NCBI GenBank assembly: GCA_023434365.1
Contig: JAEYSV010000016.1
Coordinates: forward strand, 62,001 to 126,000
Reading direction: 5' to 3'
Length of the DNA: 64,000 nucleotides
Source: Bacillota bacterium
GTDB taxonomy: Bacteria > Bacillota > Clostridia > Lachnospirales > Lachnospiraceae
Shown: positions 52,994 through 63,708 of the stretch, one piece after another
Position numbering within the stretch: the stretch's first letter is position 1
How the letters are laid out: each line of letters starts with the position of its first letter
Made by a program: the position numbers and the translations under genes
The notes under the pieces: model-generated
Seen by the model: the letters and a program-made list of their open reading frames with translations, nothing else
Told to the model about the DNA's origin: nothing
Database searches by the model: none

Positions 52994-54964
52994 ATGAAAA
53001 CAATTAAAGGAAAACTTGTTTTTAGTATTTCAATTATGTTAATTATCATTTTTACCAGCATTCAGGCAGTGAACTTTATCATTGTTGAACGTACATTGAC
53101 TAAGGATTCAGAGCAGCATCTTCAGTCTGAAGCAAAGTACTATTCCGAGATTATTAACTCCTGGCTAAGAGTTCAAACCACGAAGCTTATTGATTTACAA
53201 CAGTTGTTTGAAGATTACACCTATGTTGATTCTGGTGAGTTTATGGCAACGATGGCAATGAAACTTGCCAATGAAGGCGACAATGTCCTGGATTATTACT
53301 TAGGATTCGAATCCAAATACTATTTATCTGGTGCGGATAAGCGCAAACCAATCGATTATAACTGTACGCTTGAGCCATTCTACTTAGAAGCGGTGAAAAA
53401 TCGTGGCCTGACTTATCTACCTCCTTATTATGATGAAGATAGTAAGTCAATGATAATAACAATTTCCTCTCCGCTTATAATAGGTGAGGATAAGGCCGTT
53501 ATTGCTGTGGATATTCCAGTAAAACATATGGTGTCTATCATTCAGAAAATTAAACCTACAGCTAATAGCTATGGTTTTCTGTTAGCCAAAGACGGCACCT
53601 TTATCTCACATAAAAACCCTGATTACATAACTACTGGTTCTAAAACCACAAAATTCATGGATACTTTTCCTTCCTTAACAGTTTCGAATACTGAGATTAG
53701 TGGACTTCAGAAGTTTACTGATTATGACAACTCTAGTAGCTATTGTGTTACGATTCCAGTAGAATCAGTAAACTGGAAACTAGGCATCGTTATTGCTTCA
53801 AGTGATATTACCTCTACTATTACTACCATTGCTATGATATTAATTGGTATCAGCATCCTAGGCTTAGTTATTATTATATTTACAATTTCCAGGCTGGTAC
53901 GCAAATCATTAAAACCAATTCAAGAACTAAAACGCTTCATTCAGAATTTCTTTGCAAATGATACCGTTGAATTCAAAGATGAGGTGAAACAGATTGAGCA
54001 CATCAGTAATTCAATTAAAGAACAATTTGCTGCTACGGTACAAGCTACCAAACAAGAAGCTGGTAATGTTAATACTTCGATTCAAGTATTATCACAGGAT
54101 ATGGATGAGTTAAACAGTAAAATCGACTTGATATCTAGAGGCATTCGATCCATAAAAGATAATTCAAACAATACGTTAGCCAATACTAATGTGGTTCAAG
54201 ATTCTATTAAAGAGATCGAACTAGCTATAGATGAAGTAGCTTCAAAAGCTTCAGAAGTTGCGGTAAGTGCCCGTAAGATTATTGATTATGTTAATGCTGC
54301 AGTACCAAAATTACTGGATTCACAAAAGTCTGCTCAGATCGTTTCTACCAGTGTACAAGAAGAGCTGACCAGTGCCTTGGAAGAAGCTAAGTGTATTGGT
54401 GAAATCAAATCAATTACCGAAACAATTGCATCTATCGTTAGTCAGACTAATTTGCTCGCATTAAATGCATCGATTGAAGCAGCTCGTGCTGGAGAAGCAG
54501 GACGAGGTTTTGCGGTAGTTGCAGAACAGATTAAAATTTTATCAAATGGTTCTAAAGCAGAAACAGATAAAATAAACGATATCGTTAGTGTTATCATGAA
54601 TAGTGTTGATAATCTAGCAAAGAGTTCTAACCATATGTTGAACTTCTTACAACAAACTGTTTTACCAGATTACCAGGCATTTGAGGAAATTGCGAACCAA
54701 TATGAAAAAGATGCAAATTACTATAATGATGTGTCTTCTACCATTGGTGCTACTAGTGAAGAGCTTGCCGCTTCCATTCAAAATATTTCAGAATTAGTAG
54801 GTACCGTTAATCAATTAAATGAAACTGTTGTGGACGAAACTAAACATGCAAAAGCAGAGATCGATAATATCCTAGAGTATTCCTCAGCTATTAACAACGA
54901 AATAAAATCTGTAGCTTCAAGCAGTAGTACCCTTGAGGATGTTGTAAAACAATTTAATAGCTAA
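52994..54964 (+). CDS. Methyl-accepting chemotaxis protein with double-Cache sensor
   Basis: A 656-residue chemoreceptor. Start at 52994 ([20 protein letters not shown]) with GGGGGAAAC upstream; an upstream in-frame ATG lies in front of the promoter. TM1 ~9-30; an extracytoplasmic dCache_1-like domain ~35-280 ([30 protein letters not shown] is Cache-like); TM2 ~288-310; signalling domain with [36 protein letters not shown] (~475-510). The usual HAMP region is short. Likely binds an amino acid or organic acid. It is transcribed against the ribosomal block. Confidence 0.94.
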   Translation: MKTIKGKLVFSISIMLIIIFTSIQAVNFIIVERTLTKDSEQHLQSEAKYYSEIINSWLRVQTTKLIDLQQLFEDYTYVDSGEFMATMAMKLANEGDNVLDYYLGFESKYYLSGADKRKPIDYNCTLEPFYLEAVKNRGLTYLPPYYDEDSKSMIITISSPLIIGEDKAVIAVDIPVKHMVSIIQKIKPTANSYGFLLAKDGTFISHKNPDYITTGSKTTKFMDTFPSLTVSNTEISGLQKFTDYDNSSSYCVTIPVESVNWKLGIVIASSDITSTITTIAMILIGISILGLVIIIFTISRLVRKSLKPIQELKRFIQNFFANDTVEFKDEVKQIEHISNSIKEQFAATVQATKQEAGNVNTSIQVLSQDMDELNSKIDLISRGIRSIKDNSNNTLANTNVVQDSIKEIELAIDEVASKASEVAVSARKIIDYVNAAVPKLLDSQKSAQIVSTSVQEELTSALEEAKCIGEIKSITETIASIVSQTNLLALNASIEAARAGEAGRGFAVVAEQIKILSNGSKAETDKINDIVSVIMNSVDNLAKSSNHMLNFLQQTVLPDYQAFEEIANQYEKDANYYNDVSSTIGATSEELAASIQNISELVGTVNQLNETVVDETKHAKAEIDNILEYSSAINNEIKSVASSSSTLEDVVKQFNS

Positions 54965-55002
54965 CAAACCTCTCATCCTATAATTACATATAACTATAAA
55001 CA

Positions 55003-55042
55003 AAAATGCCTTCGCTTTCATTAATGAAAGCGAAGGCATTTT
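55003..55042. terminator. Perfect 40-bp palindromic terminator between convergent genes
   Basis: Bases 55003-55022 are the exact reverse complement of 55023-55042. It ends with T-runs on both strands and terminates the chemoreceptor (plus) and trpS (minus) transcripts. Confidence 0.95.
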
Positions 55043-55067
55043 ACTTACACCTAGCATAGGCACACTC

Positions 55068-56153
55068 TTATGCTTTAAAGCGTTCTGCCTGTTCCTTAAT
55101 CAATTCTATATCTTCAAAATAGTTAATCTTCATGTTACGTTTCACATCAGCTAAAGTCTGCGCTGCCACTTCTCTTGCCGCTTCACTACCTTTTCGCAAA
55201 ATATTATATACCTCAGGTATATCTCTTTCGAACTCTTTTCTACGCGCTCTTACTGGCTCTAATTCTTCCTGTAGAATCGCATTTAAGAATTTCTTAACCT
55301 TCACATCACCAAGTCCGCCTCTGGTATAATGATCCTTTAATTCCTGAAGATTTGCATACTCATTTAAATAACGTTCAAAGTGTTCTGCCTTGCAGAAAGC
55401 ATCCAGATAGGTAAATACAGCATTTCCTTTTACTTCTCCTGGATCCTGTACTCGGAGATGGTTTGGATCTGTATACATACTCATTACCTTCTGACGTACT
55501 TCCTCTGCTGTTTCAGATAAATAAATACAGTTATTTAATGACTTACTCATCTTCGCCTTCCCATCAATACCAGGTAAACGTAGACATGCCGTGTTATCTG
55601 GTAATAGTTCGGATGGTTCTACTAAAGTCTCTCCATAGATAGTGTTAAAACGTCGTACAATCTCTCGAGTCTGTTCAATCATTGGAAGCTGATCTTCACC
55701 TACCGGTACTGTAGTCGCTTTAAATGCGGTTATATCTGCAGCCTGACTGATCGGATAAGTGAAAAATCCAACTGGAATACTTGCCTCAAAATTACGCATC
55801 TGAATTTCCGTTTTTACTGTTGGATTACGCTGTAATCTAGACACCGTAACTAAATTCATATAATAAAAAGATAGCTCACATAATTCTGCAATCTGAGATT
55901 GTATAAATAATGTAGACTTCGTTGGATCTAATCCACAAGATAGATAATCTAACGCCACTTCAATAATATTTTGTCTCACCTTTTCAGGATTTTCAGCATT
56001 ATCTGTTAATGCCTGAGCATCTGCTATCATAATAAATATGTTGTCATACTCACCTGAATTTTGTAGTTCCACTCGTCGTTTTAACGAGCCCACATAGTGC
56101 CCTACATGAAGTCTTCCGGTTGGACGATCACCAGTTAATATAATTTTACCCAT
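55068..56153 (-). CDS. trpS: Tryptophanyl-tRNA synthetase
   Basis: A 361-residue class Ic synthetase. Start at 56153 ([27 protein letters not shown]) with GGAGG upstream. HIGH-type motif [10 protein letters not shown] (~14-23), tryptophan-binding [14 protein letters not shown], and KMSKS as [10 protein letters not shown] (~205). Slightly longer than usual (~330-340). It is governed by a Trp T-box, so it is expressed on tryptophan starvation. Confidence 0.97.
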   Translation of the reverse strand: MGKIILTGDRPTGRLHVGHYVGSLKRRVELQNSGEYDNIFIMIADAQALTDNAENPEKVRQNIIEVALDYLSCGLDPTKSTLFIQSQIAELCELSFYYMNLVTVSRLQRNPTVKTEIQMRNFEASIPVGFFTYPISQAADITAFKATTVPVGEDQLPMIEQTREIVRRFNTIYGETLVEPSELLPDNTACLRLPGIDGKAKMSKSLNNCIYLSETAEEVRQKVMSMYTDPNHLRVQDPGEVKGNAVFTYLDAFCKAEHFERYLNEYANLQELKDHYTRGGLGDVKVKKFLNAILQEELEPVRARRKEFERDIPEVYNILRKGSEAAREVAAQTLADVKRNMKINYFEDIELIKEQAERFKA

Positions 56154-56192
56154 TTTTACTACCTCCATGATCATTTACTTGCATTCAAAACA

Positions 56193-56440
56193 AAAAAAGA
56201 CCCTATCCACACAGGATAAGAGTCGTCTTATTTGCCACCTTTGTTGCATAAAAGCATACTATCATATGCTTCCGAAGTAACGGTTCGGATTACCGTCAAC
56301 GCCTACTCATTTCTTTTCGGATTGCCCTCATAAGCCCATTCAAAATACGCCAAAATACTGCTTTTCACCAACCGCAGCTCTCTTTCATCTTGAACTTGTA
56401 TCTTTACTCTTCTTACTCAACAGTTTTCTATTATATTGAC
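56193..56440 (-). promoter_or_regulatory. Trp T-box leader of trpS
   Basis: Minus strand: distal stem I GAGAGCTGCGGTTGGTGAAA, specifier GAA-TGG-GCT with TGG (56336-56338) a Trp codon, T-box AAGGTGGCAAATAAGACG where TGGC (56234-56237) pairs with the 3' end of a G73 tRNA, as tRNA-Trp has, and a terminator at 56198-56224 followed by T7. Both specifier and discriminator agree. Confidence 0.93.
56198..56224 (-). terminator. Trp T-box terminator
   Basis: GACCCTATCC (56199-56208) pairs with GGATAAGAGTC (56213-56223) with one bulge and wobble; T7 follows on the minus strand. Confidence 0.85.
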
Positions 56441-56443
56441 TTA

Positions 56444-56472
56444 ATTATACACATAGTATTTATTGAAGTCAA
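56444..56472 (-). promoter_or_regulatory. Promoter of the trpS T-box transcript
   Basis: Minus strand TTGACT (56467-56472), 17-base spacer, TATAAT (56444-56449). Confidence 0.88.
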
Positions 56473-56493
56473 TTCTTTCTGGTTACTAAACAG

Positions 56494-56525
56494 AAAAATG
56501 CCCTCTGGAATAACCAAAGAGCACT
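56494..56525 (-). terminator. Terminator of the spc/alpha ribosomal operon after rplQ
   Basis: TGCCCTCTGG (56499-56508) pairs with CCAAAGAGCA (56514-56523) with two wobbles, with T5 following on the minus strand, about 50 bases after rplQ. Confidence 0.85.
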
Positions 56526-56573
56526 TATCTATCTTAAGAACTGTCTGTACCTAACGATACCTACAATTTTTTC

Positions 56574-57110
56574 TTATACTAATTCAATAAGAACTTCCAT
56601 CGCTGCATCACCTTTACGTGGTCCGATCTTAACGATACGAGTATATCCACCTTTACGGCTAGCGTATTTAGGAGCGATTTCAGTAAATAATTTTTCTGGC
56701 ATATCAACTGCTTTAGTATTCTTTTTCTTACCAGCTGCTTCTGTTGGAACTTCAGTTACAGGGTAAAGAACTTTAAGCATTTGTCTTCTTGCGTGAAGTC
56801 TGCTAGCAGCGTCTTTTTTTACTTCTTTTTGAACATCGTCAAAAACAGTAACTTTTTTGCCGTCAACTACCTCTTTCACTCTTTTACCATCTTTATCTTT
56901 ACGAGCTACTTTAGCAGTTACTGTAACAGTTTCAAAATTATCTTTTTCTCTTACAGCTAATGCGATTAAATGCTCAGCAATCTTACGAATTTCTTTAGCT
57001 TTTGCTTCAGTAGTAACGATTTTACCATTGTATAAAAGATTCGTTACCTGGTTTCTTAACAAAGCCTTTCTTTGACTTGAAGTACGTCCAAGTTTTCTAT
57101 AGCCTGCCAT
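56574..57110 (-). CDS. rplQ: 50S ribosomal protein L17, long form
   Basis: L17 with the conserved start [22 protein letters not shown] and the C-terminal [30 protein letters not shown]. It is 178 residues, where most bacteria have 112-125. The extra ~55 residues lie between residues ~68 and ~130 and are Lys/Val-rich ([18 protein letters not shown] and [11 protein letters not shown]). Long L17s occur in Lachnospiraceae, so the insert is probably lineage-specific and not a fusion. It is last in the operon. Confidence 0.97.
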   Translation of the reverse strand: MAGYRKLGRTSSQRKALLRNQVTNLLYNGKIVTTEAKAKEIRKIAEHLIALAVREKDNFETVTVTAKVARKDKDGKRVKEVVDGKKVTVFDDVQKEVKKDAASRLHARRQMLKVLYPVTEVPTEAAGKKKNTKAVDMPEKLFTEIAPKYASRKGGYTRIVKIGPRKGDAAMEVLIELV

Positions 57111-57126
57111 TTGCTTACCTCCTTAA

Positions 57127-58086
57127 TTATTCGTCACTCAGATTTAAGGATAATCCAAGTTCTTTTAACTTACCAAGTACTTCTTCTAATGATTTGCGTC
57201 CAAGATTACGAACTTTCATCATATCTTCAGAAGTTCTATTTGTTAATTCCTCAACAGTATTGATTCCAGCTCTCTTTAAGCAGTTGTATGAACGAACACT
57301 AAGTTCTAATTCATCAATACTCATTTCTAGAACTTTTTCTTTACCATCATCTACTGGTTCAGTAATAACTTCCGCAGTTTTTCCGGCTTCAGATAAATCA
57401 ATGAAGGAATTGAGATGTTCACTTAAAACTTTTGCGGCTAGACTTACCGCTTCGTCTGGAGCTAATGTGCCATTGGTCCAAACATCAAGGGTAAGTTTAT
57501 CATAATCGGTAATTTGACCTACACGTGTATTCTCAACTGCTAAGTTTACACGCTCTACTGGAGTATAAATGGAGTCAATTGGGATAACACCAATTGGCGC
57601 ATCATCATTTTTATTTTTATCCGCACTAATGTAGCCTCTACCTTTGGTAATGGTAAGCTCAATGTATAATTTACAATCAGCACCACCACTTAAAGTAGCG
57701 ATTACTAAATCCGGGTTCAAAATTTCAATATCTGGGTCAACTTGAATATCACCAGCGGTAACAACTCCCTCGCCTTCAAATTCTATATATGCTATCTTAG
57801 GCTCGTTAGTGTCGCTACTATTTTTGATAGCTAAACTCTTGATATTCATAATGATTTCAGTAACATCTTCTTTAACTCCAGGGATTGAGCTGAATTCATG
57901 CACAACACCGTCAATTTTAACTTGACTTACAGCAACTCCTGGTAAAGAAGAAAGCATAATTCTTCTTAGGGAATTGCCTAATGTTGTACCGTATCCTCTT
58001 TCAAGTGGTTCTACGATGAAACGGCCGTACTGTTTATTTTCAGATATTTCTGCAATCTCAATTTTTGGTTTTTCGAAATCAAACAC
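57127..58086 (-). CDS. rpoA: DNA-directed RNA polymerase alpha subunit
   Basis: A 319-residue alpha subunit with the N-terminal assembly domain ([30 protein letters not shown], 22-51) and the C-terminal DNA/UP-element domain ([49 protein letters not shown]). Standard length. Sixteen bases separate it from rplQ. Confidence 0.98.
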   Translation of the reverse strand: MFDFEKPKIEIAEISENKQYGRFIVEPLERGYGTTLGNSLRRIMLSSLPGVAVSQVKIDGVVHEFSSIPGVKEDVTEIIMNIKSLAIKNSSDTNEPKIAYIEFEGEGVVTAGDIQVDPDIEILNPDLVIATLSGGADCKLYIELTITKGRGYISADKNKNDDAPIGVIPIDSIYTPVERVNLAVENTRVGQITDYDKLTLDVWTNGTLAPDEAVSLAAKVLSEHLNSFIDLSEAGKTAEVITEPVDDGKEKVLEMSIDELELSVRSYNCLKRAGINTVEELTNRTSEDMMKVRNLGRKSLEEVLGKLKELGLSLNLSDE

Positions 58087-58230
58087 GAAAGGACCCTCCT
58101 TATAGTTTATGATTTATTGAGGGTATTTATAACACAGCATATATTTTGAAATCTCAGGGCTACTACCCTCCTGATAATCACCCTCCATACCATCACTTTC
58201 ATACTCAGGTAGGAAACAAATCTATGTGTA

Positions 58231-58827
58231 TTATTTAGAATACAACTCAACGATAAGCATTTCGTTAACAGGAACATCGATTTGGTCTCTTGTTGGCATT
58301 TCTTTCACTGAACCGGAAAGGGTTTCATGATTTGAATCAAGCCAAGCTGGAACAATTCTTGCATCTGTAAACTCAAGGACGTCTTTATATCTTTGTGCAG
58401 TTTTGCACTTTTCTTTAATTTCGATAACATCGCCTGGTTTTACAGAGTAAGATGGAATATTAACCTGTTTTCCATTTACTAATACATGCTTATGATCTAC
58501 GATTTGTCTAGCTTCTTTTCTAGTTCTACCGTAACCTAGTCTATAAACTACGTTGTCTAATCTTAACTCAAGAAGGATTAACAGGTTTTCACCTGCAGTT
58601 CCGTTTTTCATCTTCTGCGCTTTAGCAAACATGTTTCTAAATGGTTTTTCTAACACACCATAGATAAATTTTGCTTTTTGTTTTTCTCTTAACTGTAAGC
58701 CATATTCACTCATTTTTTTACCAGCTCTAGCTGATGTTCTATTTGATTTTTTAGAAATTCCTAAAAAGACAGGATCTAAATCAAGTGATCTACATCTCTT
58801 AAGAACAGGACTCATGTCTCTTGCCAT
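58231..58827 (-). CDS. rpsD: 30S ribosomal protein S4
   Basis: A 198-residue S4 (uS4) protein with the S4 RNA-binding domain [39 protein letters not shown] (~88-126). There is no CxxC zinc knuckle at the N-terminus (zinc-free form). In many bacteria S4 represses the alpha operon through its leader; the long gap before rpsM is a possible site. Confidence 0.98.
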   Translation of the reverse strand: MARDMSPVLKRCRSLDLDPVFLGISKKSNRTSARAGKKMSEYGLQLREKQKAKFIYGVLEKPFRNMFAKAQKMKNGTAGENLLILLELRLDNVVYRLGYGRTRKEARQIVDHKHVLVNGKQVNIPSYSVKPGDVIEIKEKCKTAQRYKDVLEFTDARIVPAWLDSNHETLSGSVKEMPTRDQIDVPVNEMLIVELYSK

Positions 58828-58843
58828 TGGTTATACCTCCTAA

Positions 58844-59239
58844 TTAGACTCTTCTACGTTTTGGTGGTCTACATCCGTTGTGTGGAACTGGAGTTACATC
58901 TTTGATGCTTGTTACTTCAATACCACAAGCTTGAAGAGCACGAATTGCCGCTTCTCTACCTGATCCAGGACCTTTTACCATAACTTCTACTGTTTTTAAT
59001 CCGTGAACTAAAGCTGCTTTTGCTGCAGTTTCAGCCGCCATCTGAGCAGCGTAAGGAGTAGATTTTTTGGATCCTCTGAATCCTAATCCACCTGCACTTG
59101 CCCAAGAAAGAGCATTACCTTCTGCATCTGTCAGCGTAACAATTGTATTATTAAAAGATGACTGAATATGTGCTTGTCCGCGGTCAACGTTCTTTTTAAC
59201 ACGTCTTTTAGTCACTTTTTTTGTAACTTTCTTAGCCAT
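58844..59239 (-). CDS. rpsK: 30S ribosomal protein S11
   Basis: A 131-residue S11. The start at 59239 ([46 protein letters not shown]) has AGGAGG 8 bases upstream; a TTG two codons earlier is rejected. The conserved C-terminus [17 protein letters not shown] is present. Confidence 0.98.
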   Translation of the reverse strand: MAKKVTKKVTKRRVKKNVDRGQAHIQSSFNNTIVTLTDAEGNALSWASAGGLGFRGSKKSTPYAAQMAAETAAKAALVHGLKTVEVMVKGPGSGREAAIRALQACGIEVTSIKDVTPVPHNGCRPPKRRRV

Positions 59240-59262
59240 TAACAAACCCTCCTATTGGATTA

Positions 59263-59631
59263 TTATTTCTTCTTGTTCGCTACTGTACGTTTAGGACCTT
59301 TTCTGGTTCTTGCGTTAGTCTTAGTTTTTTGACCACGTACTGGAAGACCTTTTCTATGACGAATTCCTCTGTAGCATCCAATTTCTTGTAATCTCTTAAT
59401 ATTAAGAGCGATTTCTCTACGTAAATCACCTTCAACTGTTTGTGATTCATCAATAATATCACGAATTCTCGATACTTCTTCATCAGTTAAATCTCTAACA
59501 CGAGTGTCAGGATTAACATTCGCTGCAGCAAGAATACGATTGGAGCTTACTCTACCAATACCATAAATATAAGTAAGTCCGATTTCTACACGTTTTTCTC
59601 TTGGTAAATCTACACCACTGATACGAGCCAT
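59263..59631 (-). CDS. rpsM: 30S ribosomal protein S13
   Basis: A 122-residue S13, [26 protein letters not shown] at the start and [37 protein letters not shown] at the end. It begins 479 bases downstream of rpmJ, an unusually long gap. Confidence 0.98.
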   Translation of the reverse strand: MARISGVDLPREKRVEIGLTYIYGIGRVSSNRILAAANVNPDTRVRDLTDEEVSRIRDIIDESQTVEGDLRREIALNIKRLQEIGCYRGIRHRKGLPVRGQKTKTNARTRKGPKRTVANKKK

Positions 59632-60110
59632 GTAATTACACCTCCACTAGATTTTCATTTCATTTAATAACATAAAAATTATTTAAGAACAGTTTTTATT
59701 GCCTCCGAGAGTGAGGAGCACAAGCTTCTATCCTTAAATATAAGTTAGTGACAACACTTCCGCGTGTTTCACTAAAAGCAGCCGCTTTAAATTGTGATAC
59801 AACCTTTAATATGAAGTTGCATTAACACTCTGATAATGACAGGTCGTTAAAATATACTTATCCGAAGTATACCCACAATATCACAACAAGAACCCGGTTA
59901 TAGAGTTCTAAGCACAAAATGTGCTGTCGCTACGACAAATTGCAACACAGAAAGCAAGACTGGCTATCTATATATGGGTTATGATAATCCTTGCGTTAAA
60001 AAGCCTAATTCTTATATAAAATCTTCTTATTGAAGTGGACTCAATTATATAGAAGAAGCAATTTTTGCAACTTACCTAGTGCCCCTAAACAATAACCACT
60101 GTTATTGTAA
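59632..60110 (-). promoter_or_regulatory. Long 479-base leader between rpmJ and rpsM
   Basis: No open gene was found. The minus strand has a weak promoter TTGCAA-15-TATAAT (60044-60070), then two hairpins in a row: TGTCG/CGACA (about 59928-59940) and GCACA/TGTGC (59913-59925). Transcription could start here to allow separate expression of rpsM-rpsK-rpsD-rpoA-rplQ, and the folded leader could be the target of S4 feedback as in other bacteria. That role is an inference. Confidence 0.5.
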
Positions 60111-60224
60111 TTAGCCTTGTCTTTGTTTGTGTTTAGGATTCTCGCAGATTACTCTGATAGATCCTTTTCTTTTAATGATTTTGCATTTTTCGCAAATCGG
60201 TTTGACTGATGATCTTACTTTCAC
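60111..60224 (-). CDS. rpmJ: 50S ribosomal protein L36
   Basis: A 37-residue zinc-type L36 ([20 protein letters not shown], then [13 protein letters not shown]) with the Cys3-His zinc ligands. It starts at GTG (60224), with GGAGAG 9 bases upstream; there is no ATG. Too short to be listed by common ORF cut-offs. Confidence 0.96.
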   Translation of the reverse strand: MKVRSSVKPICEKCKIIKRKGSIRVICENPKHKQRQG

Positions 60225-60294
60225 AGTAAATCTCTCCTTTCAAAAAGTCCACTTGCTATTATATCAAATTTGCATTTAAAAAGCAAGCGAAAAT

Positions 60295-60513
60295 TTATTT
60301 GTCACGCCAGATAATTCTTCCTTTTGTCAAATCATAAGGAGAAAGTTCAATTGTTACTTTATCTCCAGGTAAAATTTTGATGAAATTCATTCTTAATTTA
60401 CCACTGATATGAGCTAAAACTTTGTGTCCATTTTCCAGTTGAACCTGGAACATAGCATTCGGTAATTTCTCTATTACCGTTCCTTCTACTTCAACAACGT
60501 CTGTTTTAGACAT
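60295..60513 (-). CDS. infA: Translation initiation factor IF-1
   Basis: A 72-residue OB-fold protein, [72 protein letters not shown] in outline. The start at 60513 follows AGGAGG by 6 bases; the longer upstream frame is not used. Standard length. It lies between map and rpmJ. Confidence 0.97.
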   Translation of the reverse strand: MSKTDVVEVEGTVIEKLPNAMFQVQLENGHKVLAHISGKLRMNFIKILPGDKVTIELSPYDLTKGRIIWRDK

Positions 60514-60553
60514 TTTCCATCCTCCTAAATCGTTATCAAACAAACAATTTACT

Positions 60554-61303
60554 CTACAAACTTAAAATTTCAGGTTCTCCATCGGTTATTACGATAGTGT
60601 TTTCATAATGTGCGGATAAGGATTCATCCTCTGTAGCAACAGTCCAATCATCTTCCAGCCATACAACATCATATCTTCCGGTGTTAACCATCGGCTCAAT
60701 TGCCAAAGCCATACCAGGAACTAATTTTACACCTCTACGTGGTTGTCGGAAATTAGGAATCTGTGGTTCTTCATGCATCTCTCTTCCGATACCGTGACCA
60801 ACCAAATCTCTGACTACGCTGAAACCATTTGCTTCAACATACTCTTGAATGGCTGCTGAAATATCATGAAGATGATTACCAGCACGTGCTAACTTTATTC
60901 CTTCGAAAAAGCTTTGCTTTGTTACCCCAATTAGTCTTGTAGCAGCTTCACTGATGTTACCTACACCAATGGTTCTAGCTGCGTCTGAATGCCACCCTTT
61001 ATGAATGAGACCTGCATCAAGACTAACGATGTCACCTTCGCGTAATATTCTTGTTTTACTCGGAATACCATGAACCACTTCTTCATTAACGGAAACGCAA
61101 ACAGATGCTGGGAAACCGTTATAATTTAAAAACGATGGAATACAATTATGTTTAATAATAAGATCATACGCTTTTTTGTCTATTTCATAGGTTGATATTC
61201 CGGGTTTTATAAGTGTTTCCAATTCGCTATGCACATAAGATAATATCTTACCTGCTTCTCTCATTAACTCTATTTCCTTGTTGGACTTAATTGTTATTGC
61301 CAT
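60554..61303 (-). CDS. map: Methionine aminopeptidase, type I
   Basis: A 249-residue enzyme that removes the initiator Met. Metal ligands: Asp in [24 protein letters not shown] (~94-117, Asp98/Asp109), His in [16 protein letters not shown] (~168), Glu in AIEPMV (~203) and Glu near GEPEIL/TEDE. It follows adk by 18 bases. Confidence 0.97.
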   Translation of the reverse strand: MAITIKSNKEIELMREAGKILSYVHSELETLIKPGISTYEIDKKAYDLIIKHNCIPSFLNYNGFPASVCVSVNEEVVHGIPSKTRILREGDIVSLDAGLIHKGWHSDAARTIGVGNISEAATRLIGVTKQSFFEGIKLARAGNHLHDISAAIQEYVEANGFSVVRDLVGHGIGREMHEEPQIPNFRQPRRGVKLVPGMALAIEPMVNTGRYDVVWLEDDWTVATEDESLSAHYENTIVITDGEPEILSL

Positions 61304-61321
61304 CTACTCTACACCCACTTA

Positions 61322-61966
61322 CTATTCACCTAATATTTTAGTTATTGCTTCAAACACTTCAGACATATCTTTTGTGCCATCAACTTCTACTAAAACATTT
61401 CTTTTTGTATAAAAATCGATTAAAGGCTGTGTTTGTTCATGATAAACTTGTAAACGTTTGGATACGGTTTCCGGTTTGTCATCCTCGCGCAGTATGAGTT
61501 CTCCTCCACATACGTCGCATATTCCTTCTACTTTTGTAGGAATATGTTCAAGATGGTAAGTGCCTCCGCAAGATACACATGCACGACGTCCGGCCATTCT
61601 TCTAACAATAAAATCATCTGGTACTTCAACATTGATGGCATAATCTATTGATTCTCCAATTGCCTTTAATGCATTTTCTAATGCTTCAGCTTGAGGAATT
61701 GTACGTGGAAAACCATCTAATATATATCCTTTCTTACAATCACTTTGTTGCAGACGGTCAACTACCAAATCTACAACTAGTTCGTCAGGAACCAGTAATC
61801 CTTGATCCATGTAAGCTTTTGCTTTCGTACCCAGCTCTGTACCCTCTTTGATATTTGCTCTGAAAATGTCTCCAGTAGATATGTGAGGTACCTGATATTT
61901 CTGCGCTATTTTTTTTGCCTGTGTACCTTTACCAGCACCAGGAGCCCCTAGCATAATGATTTTCAT
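61322..61966 (-). CDS. adk: Adenylate kinase, zinc-lid type
   Basis: A 214-residue kinase, [20 protein letters not shown] with the P-loop at 7-15, [10 protein letters not shown] at ~84-93, and a zinc-binding LID with CVSCGGTYH and CDVCGGE (four Cys, ~130-153) as in Gram-positive adenylate kinases. Standard length. Confidence 0.97.
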   Translation of the reverse strand: MKIIMLGAPGAGKGTQAKKIAQKYQVPHISTGDIFRANIKEGTELGTKAKAYMDQGLLVPDELVVDLVVDRLQQSDCKKGYILDGFPRTIPQAEALENALKAIGESIDYAINVEVPDDFIVRRMAGRRACVSCGGTYHLEHIPTKVEGICDVCGGELILREDDKPETVSKRLQVYHEQTQPLIDFYTKRNVLVEVDGTKDMSEVFEAITKILGE

Positions 61967-62365
61967 AATTATCCTCCATACATAGCAATGAAGAGTACAT
62001 AGTAAGGTTTCAAAAATAGCATAGATGAAAGCAAGCTCTATAGATCTGATTCTTTCAACTATTCATTAGACACATCGCAAGTATCCTTTGCAATATGTAC
62101 AAGTGAAAGTATGAATAATTTGCCTACTTATAAGTTATACTCATTTTTTATTGCAATTATTCATTGATTCTTCACTTTTGACTATTTACTACTTACTTTA
62201 GCTCTTCATCAATAGTTTTACTATTTAATATACACAATACTTATATAATTGACACATTCTTATTGCATGATTCCTTATAGTTCACCCATATATCATCACG
62301 TTAGTAAACACAAGAATCCATCGCCGAAAAACCGACGATGGTTTTCTTATGTATTTATATAATTA
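61967..62365 (-). promoter_or_regulatory. 399-base gap between secY and adk with hairpin
   Basis: Just after the secY stop the minus strand can form a 10-bp hairpin, CCATCGTCGG with TCGGCGATGG (about 62316-62340). There is no strong T-run. The rest is AT-rich with no ORF and no consensus promoter I can support, although adk to rplQ probably has an internal start here. Confidence 0.4.
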
Positions 62366-63706
62366 TTAATCGTTAAGGAATCCTCTATAATGACGAACTA
62401 ACATCTGTGATTCGATTTGTTTCATCGTTTCAAGAACTACACCAACAATAATGATTAATGAAGTACCACCAAAGGATACTTTTGCACTGAATACGCCACC
62501 AAAGATATAAGGTACGACTGCAACAACACAAAGTCCAAGTGCACCAATCATAACAACATTATTTGTCACTCTTGCTAAGAAGTCTACAGTAGTTTTTCCA
62601 GGACGAATACCAGGAATGAATCCACCATTTTTCTTCATATTATTGGCAACTTCCATAGGATTAAAAGTAATCGTAGTATAGAAATATGCAAAGAAGATTA
62701 AGAGTGCGATGTAAAATAATACGCCAACAGTATATTTAAATTCGGCTAAAGAGCTGATATTAAACCATGAACCTGAATTCATTAATTTTAATAACTTTGG
62801 TCCAAATCCAACACCTGCACCAGATCCTGGTTGAACACCAAAGAATCCTGCAATTAATACTGGGAAGCTAAGTAATGAGCTTGCAAAAATAACAGGAATA
62901 ACCCCTGCCGTATTTACTTTCATTGGGATATGTGTGGATTGACCACCAACCACTTTTCTACCCTGTACTTTTTTAGAGTATTGAACAGGAATTCTTCTTT
63001 CACCACCATTTAACAGGATAATGAAAACTACCATTCCTACAATAACTGTTACTATAACAACAATCGCAATGATCTGATTTATAACATTATTAGAGTTAAC
63101 AATAAACTGATTCCAAAGATTCATCATATCCTGAGGTACTCTTGATATAATGTTTACTGTTAAAATGATTGAGATACCATTTCCAATACCACGGTCAGTA
63201 ATTTTCTCGCCTAACCACATTAAAAATGTTGAACCGGCAACTAAAGATGAAATTACGACGATATAAGCTGTTGCTCCGTCTAAGTTAAGAGCTCCTTGGT
63301 TTCTAAAACCAACTGTCATAGCAGTACCTTCAATAAGTGCTAATATAACTGTCAAATATCTTGAATATGACGCAATTTTCTTTCTACCAGATTCACCATC
63401 TTTTTGAAGCTCTTCCAGAGCAGGAATTGCTATGGTTAATAGCTGCATAATAATGGAAGCCGTAATATATGGGCTGATATTCAAAGCAAAGATGGAGAAG
63501 CTCGTAAACGAGCCACCCGTCATTGCATCAAAAAAGCCTAAGGCTTCGTTGGTGTTACCTTTGAATGCATTAGAAATTGCATCCAGATTGGCACCAACGA
63601 TAGGTAGTTGAGATCCTAGTCTTACTATTAGAATACATATAAATGTAAAAATAATTTTACCTCTTATATCTTTAATCTTAAAAGCATTACGGATCGTCTC
63701 TAACAT
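62366..63706 (-). CDS. secY: Preprotein translocase subunit SecY
   Basis: A 446-residue ten-helix channel protein. The N-terminal segment MLETIRNAFKIKDIRGKIIFTFICILIVRLGSQLPIVG, plug region and GIRPGKTTVDFLARV (~345-360) cytosolic loop motif are characteristic. It starts 2 bases before the rplO stop region (rplO ends at 63709), so is translated directly after it. Confidence 0.98.
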   Translation of the reverse strand: MLETIRNAFKIKDIRGKIIFTFICILIVRLGSQLPIVGANLDAISNAFKGNTNEALGFFDAMTGGSFTSFSIFALNISPYITASIIMQLLTIAIPALEELQKDGESGRKKIASYSRYLTVILALIEGTAMTVGFRNQGALNLDGATAYIVVISSLVAGSTFLMWLGEKITDRGIGNGISIILTVNIISRVPQDMMNLWNQFIVNSNNVINQIIAIVVIVTVIVGMVVFIILLNGGERRIPVQYSKKVQGRKVVGGQSTHIPMKVNTAGVIPVIFASSLLSFPVLIAGFFGVQPGSGAGVGFGPKLLKLMNSGSWFNISSLAEFKYTVGVLFYIALLIFFAYFYTTITFNPMEVANNMKKNGGFIPGIRPGKTTVDFLARVTNNVVMIGALGLCVVAVVPYIFGGVFSAKVSFGGTSLIIIVGVVLETMKQIESQMLVRHYRGFLND

Positions 63707-63708
63707 CC

